From an uncultured Selenomonas sp. (GTDB lineage Bacteria > Bacillota > Negativicutes > Selenomonadales > Selenomonadaceae), in NCBI GenBank assembly GCA_938045435.1, contig CALIBA010000247.1, positions 1-12,406 on the forward strand: DNA of 12,406 nt, in the 5' to 3' direction. The translations under genes and the position numbers were made by a program. The notes beneath the pieces are model-generated. The model saw only the letters and a list, made by a program, of their open reading frames with translations, was not told the DNA's origin and searched no databases. Position 1 is the stretch's first letter; the number at the start of each line of letters is the position of its first letter. Shown here piece after piece: positions 1-7,122 of this stretch.

Positions 1-332
1 CCATATTCACTTGTCGGAGCTGTTTCGACATGTCCGCCAAGGAGATGCGCCATAAGCTGTGCACCATAACAGATACCAAGCACAGGAATCCCGAGAGAAA
101 ACAGTTCCTTCGGGGCGGTCACGGCGTCTTCTCCATAGACGCTATTTGGCCCGCCTGTCAAAATGATGCCACACGGGGCAAGCGCTCGAATGCGCTCCAA
201 TGTCAGTGTATGTGAACGTACTTCGCAGTAAACATGATTTTCACGTACGCGGCGCGCAATTAGTTGATTATACTGCCCGCCAAAATCAAGCACCAAAATC
301 ATTTCTGAGGAGCCAGCAGCAGCTCTATTCAT
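1..332 (-). CDS. guaA: GMP synthase (glutamine-hydrolysing), N-terminal part, cut by window edge
   Basis: GMP synthase makes GMP from XMP, ATP and glutamine in the cytoplasm, the last step of guanine nucleotide synthesis. Only about 110 N-terminal residues are visible, all within the class I glutamine amidotransferase domain. Recognisable parts are the opening strand ILVLDFGGQYNQLIARRVRE, the oxyanion-region segment LTGGPNSVY around residue 58, and the nucleophile elbow GICYG around residues 86-90 with the catalytic cysteine. The ATP pyrophosphatase and dimerisation domains lie beyond the left edge. The chosen ATG at 332 has an AAAGGG ribosome binding site about 8 bases upstream; a second in-frame ATG eleven codons later has none that is convincing. 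The gene starts 17 bases after recX with no visible promoter or terminator between, so co-transcription with recA-recX is inferred. Another amidotransferase is unlikely given the DFGGQYNQLIARRVRE signature. Confidence 0.93.
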   Translation of the reverse strand, partial: MNRAAAGSSEMILVLDFGGQYNQLIARRVRENHVYCEVRSHTLTLERIRALAPCGIILTGGPNSVYGEDAVTAPKELFSLGIPVLGICYGAQLMAHLLGGHVETAPTSEY

Positions 333-349
333 GATGGAATCCCTTTCTG

Positions 350-841
350 CTATTCTTCTTCACTCTCTGCATAATACCGAACAGCAGCACGCGCCACATC
401 GACTGAAAACCCCTTCTGATAGAGATTCGCCATCATTTTCTGCGGATGCGCCGACGGTTTAAATTTCAATGTAAGCACGCGTTTTGCTGCCGCAATTTCA
501 CGCTCTCTTGTATCATCCGGAATAACGCTCTGAATCAGATTTTTATCAAAACCTCGTTGGATGAGTTTGATATAGATTTGACGAACGGAACTACGGCTCT
601 CATTGTAAAGATACATAAATTGCTGCATGCACAGCTCTCGATCATCAAGGTAATGTCGCTGTATGAGCCGTGCAATTGCTGCATCGATCTCTTCTTCTGA
701 AAACCCCTTGCGTTCGAGCTTCTCACGGAGCTTCTTTTCACTGTGCGCCTGCCGTGCAAGATAATCGACGGCAGTGATGAGTGCTGTTTTCTGCTTGGAT
801 TTTACCTCTCGCTGATGTGGCTCTCCCTGATCCTTCATCAT
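350..841 (-). CDS. recX: Regulatory protein RecX
   Basis: RecX binds RecA filaments and limits their extension and activity. The 163-residue protein is of normal length for the family and looks all-helical, with the repeated three-helix pattern expected of RecX. Family-typical features are the opening segment ALDYLARQAHSEKKLREKL-like stretch (here AVDYLARQAHSEKKLREKL, about residues 24-42), the following GFSEEEIDAAIARL, and the YLDD turn near residue 70. The ATG overlaps the recA stop codon in an ATGA arrangement (4 bases shared), so the two are almost certainly translationally coupled; the ribosome binding site GGGACGG lies within the end of recA. A second ATG immediately follows the first, so the protein might begin one residue later. 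This recA-recX overlap is a common arrangement and supports the call. Confidence 0.93.
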   Translation of the reverse strand: MMKDQGEPHQREVKSKQKTALITAVDYLARQAHSEKKLREKLERKGFSEEEIDAAIARLIQRHYLDDRELCMQQFMYLYNESRSSVRQIYIKLIQRGFDKNLIQSVIPDDTREREIAAAKRVLTLKFKPSAHPQKMMANLYQKGFSVDVARAAVRYYAESEEE

Positions 842-1935
842 GCATCCGTCCCTGCTTCGATCTGCCCTTCCGATTGCTGTGTATCCTCTTTAGAATTCTC
901 TTTGACGCCCGATTCTTTTGTGAGAAGCGCTGCTCGAATCTTCGCATCGATCTCGGCAATCAATTCTGGCTGCTGTTCAAGGGTCGTTTTTGCATTTTCC
1001 TTGCCCTGCCCAAGCCGTATTCCTTCATAGGAATACCAAGATCCGCTCTTATCTACGATATTAAGCTCTGCACCTATATCAATCAGTGTCCCCATGCGCG
1101 AAACGCCCTCACCGTAAATAATATCAAACTCAGCCGTCTTAAACGGCGGTGCAACCTTATTCTTTACAATTCTTGCTCTGGTACGGTTGCCAAGGGATTC
1201 TGCTCCCTGTTTGATGGAATCAATGCGGCGCACGTCGATGCGAACAGAGGAATAGAATTTCAGTGCACGCCCCCCTGTCGTCGTCTCAGAATTCCCATAG
1301 GTGACACCAATCTTTTCGCGAAGCTGATTGATAAAGACTGCAACTGTACGCGTTTTGCTGATAATCCCTGTAAGCTTGCGCATCGCTTGACTCATTAGAC
1401 GAGCTTGAAGACCAACATGCGCAGAGCCCATATCTTCTTCGATCTCCGATTTTGGGACAAGTGCCGCCACAGAATCCACAACAATGATGTCAACTGCACT
1501 GCTGTGCACCAGTGCGTCCACGATTTCAAGTGCCTGTTCTCCCGTGTCTGGCTGTGAGATGAGGAGTTCCTCGATATTCACACCAAGTTTATGCGCATAT
1601 TCTGGGTCAAGCGCATGCTCTGCATCAATAAACGCCGCAACACCGCCCATACGCTGCGCCTCAGCAATCATATGGAGGGTAACGGTTGTCTTGCCGGAGG
1701 ACTCAGGACCAAACACTTCGATGATACGCCCACGCGGTATTCCACCAACGCCAAGTGCAATATCGAGCGGCAGGATGCCTGTGGATATGACCTCGATATT
1801 CATATTCGCCTGTGCTTCACCCAGACGCATAATAGATCCTTTGCCATGTGCTTTTTCGATTTTTTCCAGTGCCTGTGCCAATGCCTCCTCTCGGGTCATT
1901 GGTTTGTCTTTCTTATTTTTCTCCTTTTCTGCCAT
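838..1935 (-). CDS. recA: Recombinase RecA
   Basis: RecA polymerises on single-stranded DNA, performs homologous pairing and strand exchange, and triggers LexA cleavage in the SOS response. The 365-residue protein has the short N-terminal polymerisation helix, Walker A GPESSGKT at residues 76-83, the catalytic glutamate in FIDAEHALDP (about residues 102-111), Walker B IIVVD at 150-154, loop L1 (MGSAHVGLQARLMSQ, from about residue 169) and loop L2 (from about residue 209). The C-terminal tail is rich in Glu, Asp, Gln and Ser, as in other RecA proteins. The start is the ATG at 1935, preceded by AAGGAG at a 9-base spacing; a GTG six codons upstream is in frame but would place that binding site inside the gene. 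Loop L2 reads GVTYGNSETTTGG where the usual bacterial form is GVMFGNPETTTGG, which is unusual. A strong promoter lies directly upstream and recX overlaps the end. Confidence 0.98.
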   Translation of the reverse strand: MAEKEKNKKDKPMTREEALAQALEKIEKAHGKGSIMRLGEAQANMNIEVISTGILPLDIALGVGGIPRGRIIEVFGPESSGKTTVTLHMIAEAQRMGGVAAFIDAEHALDPEYAHKLGVNIEELLISQPDTGEQALEIVDALVHSSAVDIIVVDSVAALVPKSEIEEDMGSAHVGLQARLMSQAMRKLTGIISKTRTVAVFINQLREKIGVTYGNSETTTGGRALKFYSSVRIDVRRIDSIKQGAESLGNRTRARIVKNKVAPPFKTAEFDIIYGEGVSRMGTLIDIGAELNIVDKSGSWYSYEGIRLGQGKENAKTTLEQQPELIAEIDAKIRAALLTKESGVKENSKEDTQQSEGQIEAGTDA

Positions 1936-1969
1936 ATCATTTAACTCCTTCACGATTGTTATTTTTTCA

Positions 1970-1999
1970 ATTATACGAAAATCCCCAATGCTTTGTCAA
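1970..1999 (-). promoter_or_regulatory. Sigma-A type promoter of recA
   Basis: On the minus strand a perfect TTGACA (1999-1994) and a perfect TATAAT (1975-1970) are separated by 18 bases. Transcription would begin near 1963, giving a leader of roughly 28 bases before the recA ATG at 1935. The -35 box sits at the edge of a long inverted repeat (1979-2028). No Firmicutes-type LexA box of the form GAAC-N4-GTTC is visible between yqeY and recA. Confidence 0.85.
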
Positions 2000-2028
2000 A
2001 ATAATTACATCAGAAAGCATGGGGATTT
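1979..2028 (-). repeat. Long inverted repeat between yqeY and recA, possible yqeY terminator or operator
   Basis: The arms are 2014-2028 and 1979-1994. They are perfectly complementary over 15 pairs apart from one bulged base, and are separated by 19 bases. In minus-strand RNA the arms read AAATCCCCATGCTTT and AAAGCATTGGGGATTT. The 3' arm is followed by only a short T stretch (ATTTTCG), so it is at best a weak intrinsic terminator for the rpsU-yqeY transcript. The 3' arm also forms most of the spacer of the recA promoter, and the -35 box starts in the loop. A regulatory protein site with half-sites on both sides of the -35 is the alternative reading. The structure is seen; its role is inferred. 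Confidence 0.6.
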
Positions 2029-2043
2029 CCTTGATAGGGCAGG

Positions 2044-2487
2044 TTAGTGGAGCAGTGAACGGACAATCTCCTGCACGAGTTTCCCATTAGTACGCCCCTG
2101 CACACGCGGCATAAGTACGCCCATCACCTTCCCCATATCTTTTGCCGTCTGGGCTCCAACCTCTGCAACAGCCGCTTCTGCAAGCGTTTTCACTGCATCC
2201 TCGCTAAGCTGCTCGGGCAGATAGGGCATGAGGATGGCAATCTCTGCCTGTGCCTTTGCAACGAGATCGGGCCGGTTTCCGCGTTCAAACTCCTCGATGG
2301 AATCGCGGCGCATCTTAACCTCTTTATTGATAACGGAAACGACCTCATCATCCGTTAACGTTTTCTTTCCATCAATTTCTGCCTGTCGGACAGCTCCACG
2401 TACCAAACGAATCACGGAGAGTCGTTCCTTTTCTCCTTGCTTCATGGCTTCTTTCATATCAGCAGTAAGCTGCTCCATTAATGACAT
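2044..2487 (-). CDS. yqeY: GatB/YqeY domain protein
   Basis: This 147-residue protein is a stand-alone YqeY-type protein, related to the tail domain of GatB, the amidotransferase subunit that acts on misacylated Glu-tRNA(Gln) and Asp-tRNA(Asn). The domain is thought to contact tRNA, but the cellular role of free YqeY proteins is not well defined. Family features seen are the N-terminal helix LTADMKEAMKQGEKERLSVIR, the central segment EEFERGNRPDLVAKAQAEI (about residues 65-83), the ILMPYLPEQLSE motif (about 85-96), and the end with DMGKVMGVLMPRVQGRTNG (about 117-135). The ATG at 2487 has an AAAGGA ribosome binding site about 9 bases upstream. It follows rpsU after an intrinsic terminator, and no good promoter is seen in between, so it is probably expressed by read-through from the rpsU promoter. 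Confidence 0.92.
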   Translation of the reverse strand: MSLMEQLTADMKEAMKQGEKERLSVIRLVRGAVRQAEIDGKKTLTDDEVVSVINKEVKMRRDSIEEFERGNRPDLVAKAQAEIAILMPYLPEQLSEDAVKTLAEAAVAEVGAQTAKDMGKVMGVLMPRVQGRTNGKLVQEIVRSLLH

Positions 2488-2534
2488 GATGGTTCATCCT
2501 TTCCCGTTGTACACCATTTATGTTTTGCTCAGAC

Positions 2535-2566
2535 AAAAAAACATCCGTGACCAGCGTCCACGGATG
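2535..2566 (-). terminator. Intrinsic terminator after rpsU
   Basis: On the minus strand CATCCGTG (2566-2559) pairs perfectly with CACGGATG (2549-2542) across a 9-base loop, and a run of seven T follows (2541-2535). The stem begins about 10 bases after the rpsU stop codon. It would end most rpsU transcripts, leaving a fraction to read on into yqeY. Confidence 0.9.
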
Positions 2567-2576
2567 CCTTTTGCAA

Positions 2577-2759
2577 TCAGCCTCTGTATTTGCGTTTACG
2601 CGCTGCCTCAGACTTCTTTTTGCGGCGAACGCTCGGTTTCTCGTAATGTTCACGTTTGCGAACCTCGGCAAGAGTGCCGGCTTTCTGTGACATACGCTTA
2701 AAGCGGCGGAGAGCACTGTCGATCGACTCATTCTTGCCGACCTTGATTTCATTTGCCAT
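2577..2759 (-). CDS. rpsU: Small ribosomal subunit protein S21 (bS21)
   Basis: S21 is a small, very basic protein of the 30S subunit located near the 3' end of 16S rRNA, where the anti-Shine-Dalgarno sequence lies. The 60-residue sequence has the family hallmarks: the N-terminal VGKNESIDSALRRFKR (about residues 7-22), the middle KREHYEKPSVRRK (about 35-47), and a C-terminal tail made almost entirely of Lys, Arg and Ala. Length is normal for bacterial S21. The ATG at 2759 is preceded by a purine-rich run GGAGGGAGGGG (2776-2766) with a GGAGG core about 8 bases upstream. The gene has its own consensus promoter and a strong terminator, as expected for a highly expressed ribosomal protein. HIT upstream and yqeY downstream match a common Firmicutes neighbourhood. 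Confidence 0.98.
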   Translation of the reverse strand: MANEIKVGKNESIDSALRRFKRMSQKAGTLAEVRKREHYEKPSVRRKKKSEAARKRKYRG

Positions 2760-2778
2760 GCATTTCCCCTCCCTCCAC

Positions 2779-2797
2779 GCGCGGAGTAGTTTCGCGC
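2779..2797 (-). promoter_or_regulatory. Small GC-rich hairpin in the rpsU leader
   Basis: In the predicted rpsU 5' leader, GCGCG (2797-2793) can pair with CGCGC (2783-2779) across a 9-base loop. The stem ends 2 bases before the purine-rich ribosome binding site (2776-2766). It is short, only 5 pairs, so its existence in RNA is uncertain; if real it could affect ribosome access to rpsU. Confidence 0.35.
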
Positions 2798-2817
2798 CAA
2801 TGATATGACGCTTTTCT

Positions 2818-2847
2818 ATTATACTCTATGGGGATAATCCATGTCAA
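2818..2847 (-). promoter_or_regulatory. Sigma-A type promoter of rpsU
   Basis: A perfect TTGACA (2847-2842) and a perfect TATAAT (2823-2818) on the minus strand are separated by 18 bases, the same geometry as the recA promoter. The start site would be near 2811, giving a leader of about 50 bases before the ATG at 2759. This suits a highly expressed ribosomal protein gene. Yqey downstream likely depends on it too. Confidence 0.88.
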
Positions 2848-2892
2848 TCACTGTATAAAATTTCCACAAACATTCATTCGATACATGGAACA

Positions 2893-3243
2893 TTATCCCG
2901 GTGGCCAAGTGAGCAAACGCCCGCCAAGGACATGAAAGTGCAGATGTCCAACTGTCTGTCCACCCTCTTTTCCCGTATTCGTGACAACACGAAAGCCACG
3001 GGAATCAATGTGGCATGTACGTGCAATCTGCGGAATGACCTCTGTCATGATATGCGCCGCAAGATGTTGATCCTCTGATGCATTGAATGCAAGAATATTC
3101 TCGATATGCTTTTTAGGGATAACGAGTATATGCTCCGGTGCCTGTGGATCAAGGTCACGGAATGCAAGCGCCATGTCATCTTCGTATACCTTTGCTGCCG
3201 GAATCTCTCCCTGCACGATCTTGCAGAAAATACAATCAGACAT
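2893..3243 (-). CDS. HIT-family (HINT-like) nucleotide hydrolase/transferase
   Basis: Histidine-triad proteins of the HINT branch hydrolyse nucleoside phosphoramidates such as adenylated lysine; the physiological substrate in bacteria is not settled. The 116-residue protein has the N-terminal DCIFCKIVQGEIPA with the two cysteines that bind zinc in many HINT proteins, the nucleotide-contacting LAFRDLDPQAPEHILVIPK (about residues 27-45), the conserved NTG segment near residue 89, and the catalytic triad HLHFHVLGG (about residues 99-107). The start at 3243 is preceded by GAGAGGA at about 9 bases and puts CIFCKI at the very N-terminus as in the family; an in-frame ATG at 3309 would add 22 residues without family support. 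It follows addA by 87 bases and precedes the rpsU promoter. No clear terminator was seen on either side. Confidence 0.95.
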   Translation of the reverse strand: MSDCIFCKIVQGEIPAAKVYEDDMALAFRDLDPQAPEHILVIPKKHIENILAFNASEDQHLAAHIMTEVIPQIARTCHIDSRGFRVVTNTGKEGGQTVGHLHFHVLGGRLLTWPPG

Positions 3244-3330
3244 ATCAGCACTTCCTCTCTCTGGATAAATTTCGCCAAAAAAGATGTTTTTCCTGCCACA
3301 GTCCTGCATGCAGCATGATGATTTCCTGCT

Positions 3331-6300
3331 TCACAGCCTCACTGCCTGTCCCGCATCAAGTAAGAAAATATAACGTTCTGCAATTGGCTTACCTAAAATA
3401 GCTGTCACTGCGTCGCTGTATAAATTGATTTGAAACTGGTAGCGTGCCCGCGCCCGATCGGCTGAGATTTTTCGATCCGTCTTATAGTCAAGAAGGATAT
3501 AGGTCCCATTTTCCTCTTCGAAGAGAACATCAATGATCCCCTGTAAAAAGATTTTGTCCGTCTCATCCTGCGCTTCTTCGTAGTAACGTTTGGCTGGCAA
3601 AAGCCGACTAAATGGCAGTTCACGATAAATGGCCTTTGCTTCCCGCATGCGCCGCCCAAGATCAGATGTTACAAACTTCCACACATTTTCAATACGGATA
3701 CATCCATGCTCCGCATTCGTTAAGATCCCACGATTGTGCAGTTCATCCACCTGTCGTATGATGGACTCTTTGCTCAATGCATCTGAAAAATCAAGTTGTT
3801 GCATAACGGTATGCATTGCCGTTCCACGTTCTAGCGGTGTAAGGCGCTTTTCATCTGTATCGCGGAGGAATCTCGGAACCTCCCAGATTGCCTCCTCCAT
3901 ATCTTCTTCTATGCCAAGAAGCGGTGCAAAAGGAGCAAATGCATCGACATCTCTCTGGCGCTTTAACTCAGTAACACTGGTTTTGGCATGAATGTTCTGT
4001 GTTCCTCGCGCATCATACTGCCAATCGAGTACCGCAGTAACATGTGCCGCATGATCGCTTGAAGGAAGCGGCCGATCTTCTCTCACAGCAGAAAGAATCG
4101 GATCATCTACATGATCCATATCACGTGTACGCAAGAGATCTTCCCCTTCTATGACCTGGACAGAAAAACTGGCTGCGGGGGATTCCGGCAGACGGCGAAC
4201 AATATCATCAGCTCCAAAAAGGGTTGCTGTATCTGGATGGCGGAGAAGCGCCAATGCGATCCAATCAAGATAACTCATCCCTTCTAAGATCGCTGTATCA
4301 GGAAGTTTTTCATACTCCTCCGATTTCCACTTGAGACAGCGTTCACGCAATTTTTCCAGTCCATCTCCTCCGCGACGTGAAACAGATATATTTCCTGTTA
4401 AAATAAGCTTTTCCTGGGCACGCGTCATAGCAACGTAGAGAATGCGCATCTCCTCTGCCTTGCTTTCCCGCTCAATCGCCGCACGCACACTGCGACGCGA
4501 AAGTGTATCGTATTTCTGCCGCCCCACAGCGCTGCTCTCATAGACACGCAGTCCAATGCCCTCCCGCGCATGATAAAGGAAATCGCCATGGGTATCGGAC
4601 ATATTGAACTGTCCCCCAATATTCGAGAGAAATACAACTGGAAATTCAAGTCCCTTGCTTTTATGAATGGTCATAATACGCACGACATTTTCACTTGCTC
4701 CTAATGTACGAGCAACTGAAAGATCTGTATCACGCCGGCGCAGGGCATCAATGTAGCGCAAGAAACGGAAAAGCCCGCGTTCATTCGTATGCTCAAATTC
4801 GGCTGCACGATCAATCAGCATACGCAGATTCGCCTGCCGCAGTGTGCCGCCCGGAAGTGCACCTATATAATCATAATATCCCGTTTCCCGATAGAGCATC
4901 CACAACAGTTCAGGCACGCTGTGGGTAAGTGCATAACTACGCCAATGACAGATGCGCTCTGCGATCTTCCCCGTTCGCACAAGAAGCTCATCTGGTATGC
5001 CAGATGCTGCTGTCAGCGTGTCATAAATGCTGCCGCCTGGGCAGCCGATGCGCAGCAGCGCAAGTTCCTCCATGGTAAGACCAATCATCGGAGAGACCAG
5101 CAGCGCGGTCAGGGGAATATCCTGACGTACATTGTCAAGTGCTGCGAGTGCAGAGAGAACCATACGAATCTCGCTTGCCTCAAAATATCCAGCGGTTTCA
5201 TCTGCATAGGCGGGTATTTCTTCCATACGCAGTTCCTCTAGCAAAACATTGGCTCTCTGCTTTGCTGCACGCAGGAGAATCACTATATCACGATAGGCAA
5301 GAGGACGCTCCTCTGTGCCATCGTGGACAACATATCCGGATTTCATGAGCTGCCGAATACGCTGCGCAATATAACGCGCCTCAATCCCAAAAGAGCTGAG
5401 TTCTTCCTCTTCTCCCTCATCTGCACTAAAAGTATCTTCGGAGCGATTTACATGAATGAGGTCAATCTCCAGCGGCCCTGCAAGAGAACAACCTGCTAAG
5501 ACAGGCTCAAAAACACGTCCTGGATTAAGCCGTGCTTTTGAATCATATTCGATCTCAACGGCAGAGCCGGACATCAGCTGAGAAAAAATATAATTGATGG
5601 GCTCCAGTACCTCGGCGCGGCTGCGGAAATTCTCGGACATCGTAATAAGTACCCCTGCTGCATGGTCCTTACGATAGGTATGGTACGCATGCTGAAAGAG
5701 GGCCGGATCTGCCAGCCGGAACCGATAGATACTCTGCTTTACATCACCGACAATAAAACGGTTGGATTCCTGCGCAATCTGGCGCAATATCCCCTCCTGC
5801 AAACCATTCGTATCCTGATATTCGTCGACCATGATGGCATCATAATGCGCACGTAATGCTTTTGCAATTTCTGTCGGGGCAGAGATTGTCGGATCGTTCT
5901 GCAAGCACTCCGGATGCTTGCAGAGAAGAGTTAATGCCATATGTTCGAGATCACTGAAATCCAGTATGCCGCGCATTATTTTTTCACGCTGAAAAGCACG
6001 GTGAAAATCTATTGTCAGCTGCGCATACTGACGTATGGCAGTATTTGCTCGATTCTCTATCGCGCAAAGTTCCTCCGGCGTTTTCGGCAGGAGTGCCATG
6101 CATGCATCCCATGGCTTATGTATCTCATGCAGCAGTGCATCCAGCGCCTCCCCCACGCCGACATTGATATTGCGTATCGGCTTGAGCAAAATACGCTTAC
6201 GAAGTTTCCTCGCTTCATCTGAGCGGTGAACAAAACGTACCCAATCAGAGGAACCCCGTCCCTCCAGCATAATCTGCATATCATTTTGTACATCTTCGTA

Positions 6301-7122
6301 GAGCGCAAGATTATGGATCAGTCCATCACGGCATTTTTCAGCAGCAGCATAAACTGCGGGATCTCCCCCCGATGTGAGCGCCACCGCTTCCCGATACCGC
6401 AAAAGCAGCTGATCTATTGTCTGCACAAGCTCCTTTGCAAGCAAGTCAAATCCGGTGCGCTCTGTATAAGAGGCAGTATCCAACTGATTTCCCTGTGCCG
6501 CAAGCCATGTTTCCGGCGATGGCTGGCTGAGAGAAAAGGCATGGAGTGCAATGACCGCCTGCTGAAGCCTCACATCATCCCCCTTGGCACTTCCATAGGC
6601 ATCGGTAAAGGAGAGGAACGCATCCCTATCATGCCCGGCCGCAGCAGTATATTTTTCCTCCATGAGGGTTTCAAACACCTCATTTTTCAGCAGACGAATT
6701 TCCTGCTCCCCAGCAATACGAAAAGTTGGTGAAATATCTGTTGCTTCAATATGTGCCTGTAAGATACGCTGACAGAAGGCATGGAAGGTCGAAATATCCG
6801 CTCCTGTCAAGAGCACCCGCTGCCGTTCGAGCTTTGCAATCTCCTGCTGTACCGCATCGCTTCCATCCGCTTTCAAAAGGCCGTCAATTTCTGCATGAAG
6901 TGCCCGCTCAATGCGCTCACGCATCTCCTCGGCAGCAGCTTTTGTAAAAGTGAGCACAAGAATATGGTCGAGAGATAGCTCCCCGCTACGCACCTGTGTA
7001 ATAATACGTTCAACGAGTACGCGCGTCTTTCCTGAGCCGGCTGCCGCCGCAACGAGAATATTACAGCCGCGCAGCGTAATCGCCTGCTGTTGATCCGCTG
7101 TAAATGCCATCTCATGTGCCAT
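3331..7122 (-). CDS. addA: ATP-dependent helicase/nuclease subunit AddA
   Basis: AddA is the UvrD-like 3'-5' helicase and 3'-strand nuclease of the AddAB complex, which resects double-strand breaks and delivers single-stranded DNA to RecA. At 1263 residues it has normal length. Visible in order are Walker A AAAAGSGKT (about 25-33), LTFTKAAAEEMRERI (about 57-71), the STFHAFC motif (about 111-117), the DEAD-like motif VDEYQDTN (about 432-439), GDVKQSIYRFR (about 459-469), IMTIHKSKGLEFPVVF (about 816-831), motif VI LYVAMTRAQEKL (about 895-906), and a C-terminal RecB-like nuclease with GTAMH near 1100, GIIDVLF near 1195 and DYKTD near 1212-1216. All catalytic motifs look intact. The ATG at 7122 overlaps the addB stop by 11 bases and has a GGAGG core about 9 bases upstream; an ATG at 7110 is the alternative. 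The HIT gene follows. Confidence 0.97.
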   Translation of the reverse strand: MAHEMAFTADQQQAITLRGCNILVAAAAGSGKTRVLVERIITQVRSGELSLDHILVLTFTKAAAEEMRERIERALHAEIDGLLKADGSDAVQQEIAKLERQRVLLTGADISTFHAFCQRILQAHIEATDISPTFRIAGEQEIRLLKNEVFETLMEEKYTAAAGHDRDAFLSFTDAYGSAKGDDVRLQQAVIALHAFSLSQPSPETWLAAQGNQLDTASYTERTGFDLLAKELVQTIDQLLLRYREAVALTSGGDPAVYAAAEKCRDGLIHNLALYEDVQNDMQIMLEGRGSSDWVRFVHRSDEARKLRKRILLKPIRNINVGVGEALDALLHEIHKPWDACMALLPKTPEELCAIENRANTAIRQYAQLTIDFHRAFQREKIMRGILDFSDLEHMALTLLCKHPECLQNDPTISAPTEIAKALRAHYDAIMVDEYQDTNGLQEGILRQIAQESNRFIVGDVKQSIYRFRLADPALFQHAYHTYRKDHAAGVLITMSENFRSRAEVLEPINYIFSQLMSGSAVEIEYDSKARLNPGRVFEPVLAGCSLAGPLEIDLIHVNRSEDTFSADEGEEEELSSFGIEARYIAQRIRQLMKSGYVVHDGTEERPLAYRDIVILLRAAKQRANVLLEELRMEEIPAYADETAGYFEASEIRMVLSALAALDNVRQDIPLTALLVSPMIGLTMEELALLRIGCPGGSIYDTLTAASGIPDELLVRTGKIAERICHWRSYALTHSVPELLWMLYRETGYYDYIGALPGGTLRQANLRMLIDRAAEFEHTNERGLFRFLRYIDALRRRDTDLSVARTLGASENVVRIMTIHKSKGLEFPVVFLSNIGGQFNMSDTHGDFLYHAREGIGLRVYESSAVGRQKYDTLSRRSVRAAIERESKAEEMRILYVAMTRAQEKLILTGNISVSRRGGDGLEKLRERCLKWKSEEYEKLPDTAILEGMSYLDWIALALLRHPDTATLFGADDIVRRLPESPAASFSVQVIEGEDLLRTRDMDHVDDPILSAVREDRPLPSSDHAAHVTAVLDWQYDARGTQNIHAKTSVTELKRQRDVDAFAPFAPLLGIEEDMEEAIWEVPRFLRDTDEKRLTPLERGTAMHTVMQQLDFSDALSKESIIRQVDELHNRGILTNAEHGCIRIENVWKFVTSDLGRRMREAKAIYRELPFSRLLPAKRYYEEAQDETDKIFLQGIIDVLFEEENGTYILLDYKTDRKISADRARARYQFQINLYSDAVTAILGKPIAERYIFLLDAGQAVRL

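Noticed and set aside
781..1398. Plus-strand open frame of about 205 codons across recX and recA
   Set aside because: It lies opposite the unmistakable recA gene, has no family resemblance and no ribosome binding site context; it is an antisense shadow.
1936..1953. Upstream in-frame GTG start for recA
   Set aside because: The AAGGAG ribosome binding site would fall inside the gene, and the ATG at 1935 has ideal spacing from it.
2459..2800. Minus-strand frame of 113 codons overlapping rpsU in another frame
   Set aside because: It runs through rpsU, the terminator and the start of yqeY; rpsU is certain and this frame has no family signature.
2867..2880. LexA-box-like sequence upstream of the rpsU promoter (minus strand CGAATGAATGTTTG)
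   Set aside because: It departs from the GAAC-N4-GTTC core at one base in each half, lies upstream of the -35 of a ribosomal protein gene, and such partial matches are expected by chance.
2843..2892. Possible terminator after the HIT gene (TTCCA paired with TGGAA)
   Set aside because: Only 5 pairs with a loop of about 19 bases and no real T run; not convincing as a terminator.
3244..3309. Longer HIT protein starting at 3309
   Set aside because: The extra 22 residues have no counterpart in the family, and the start at 3243 has a better-placed ribosome binding site.
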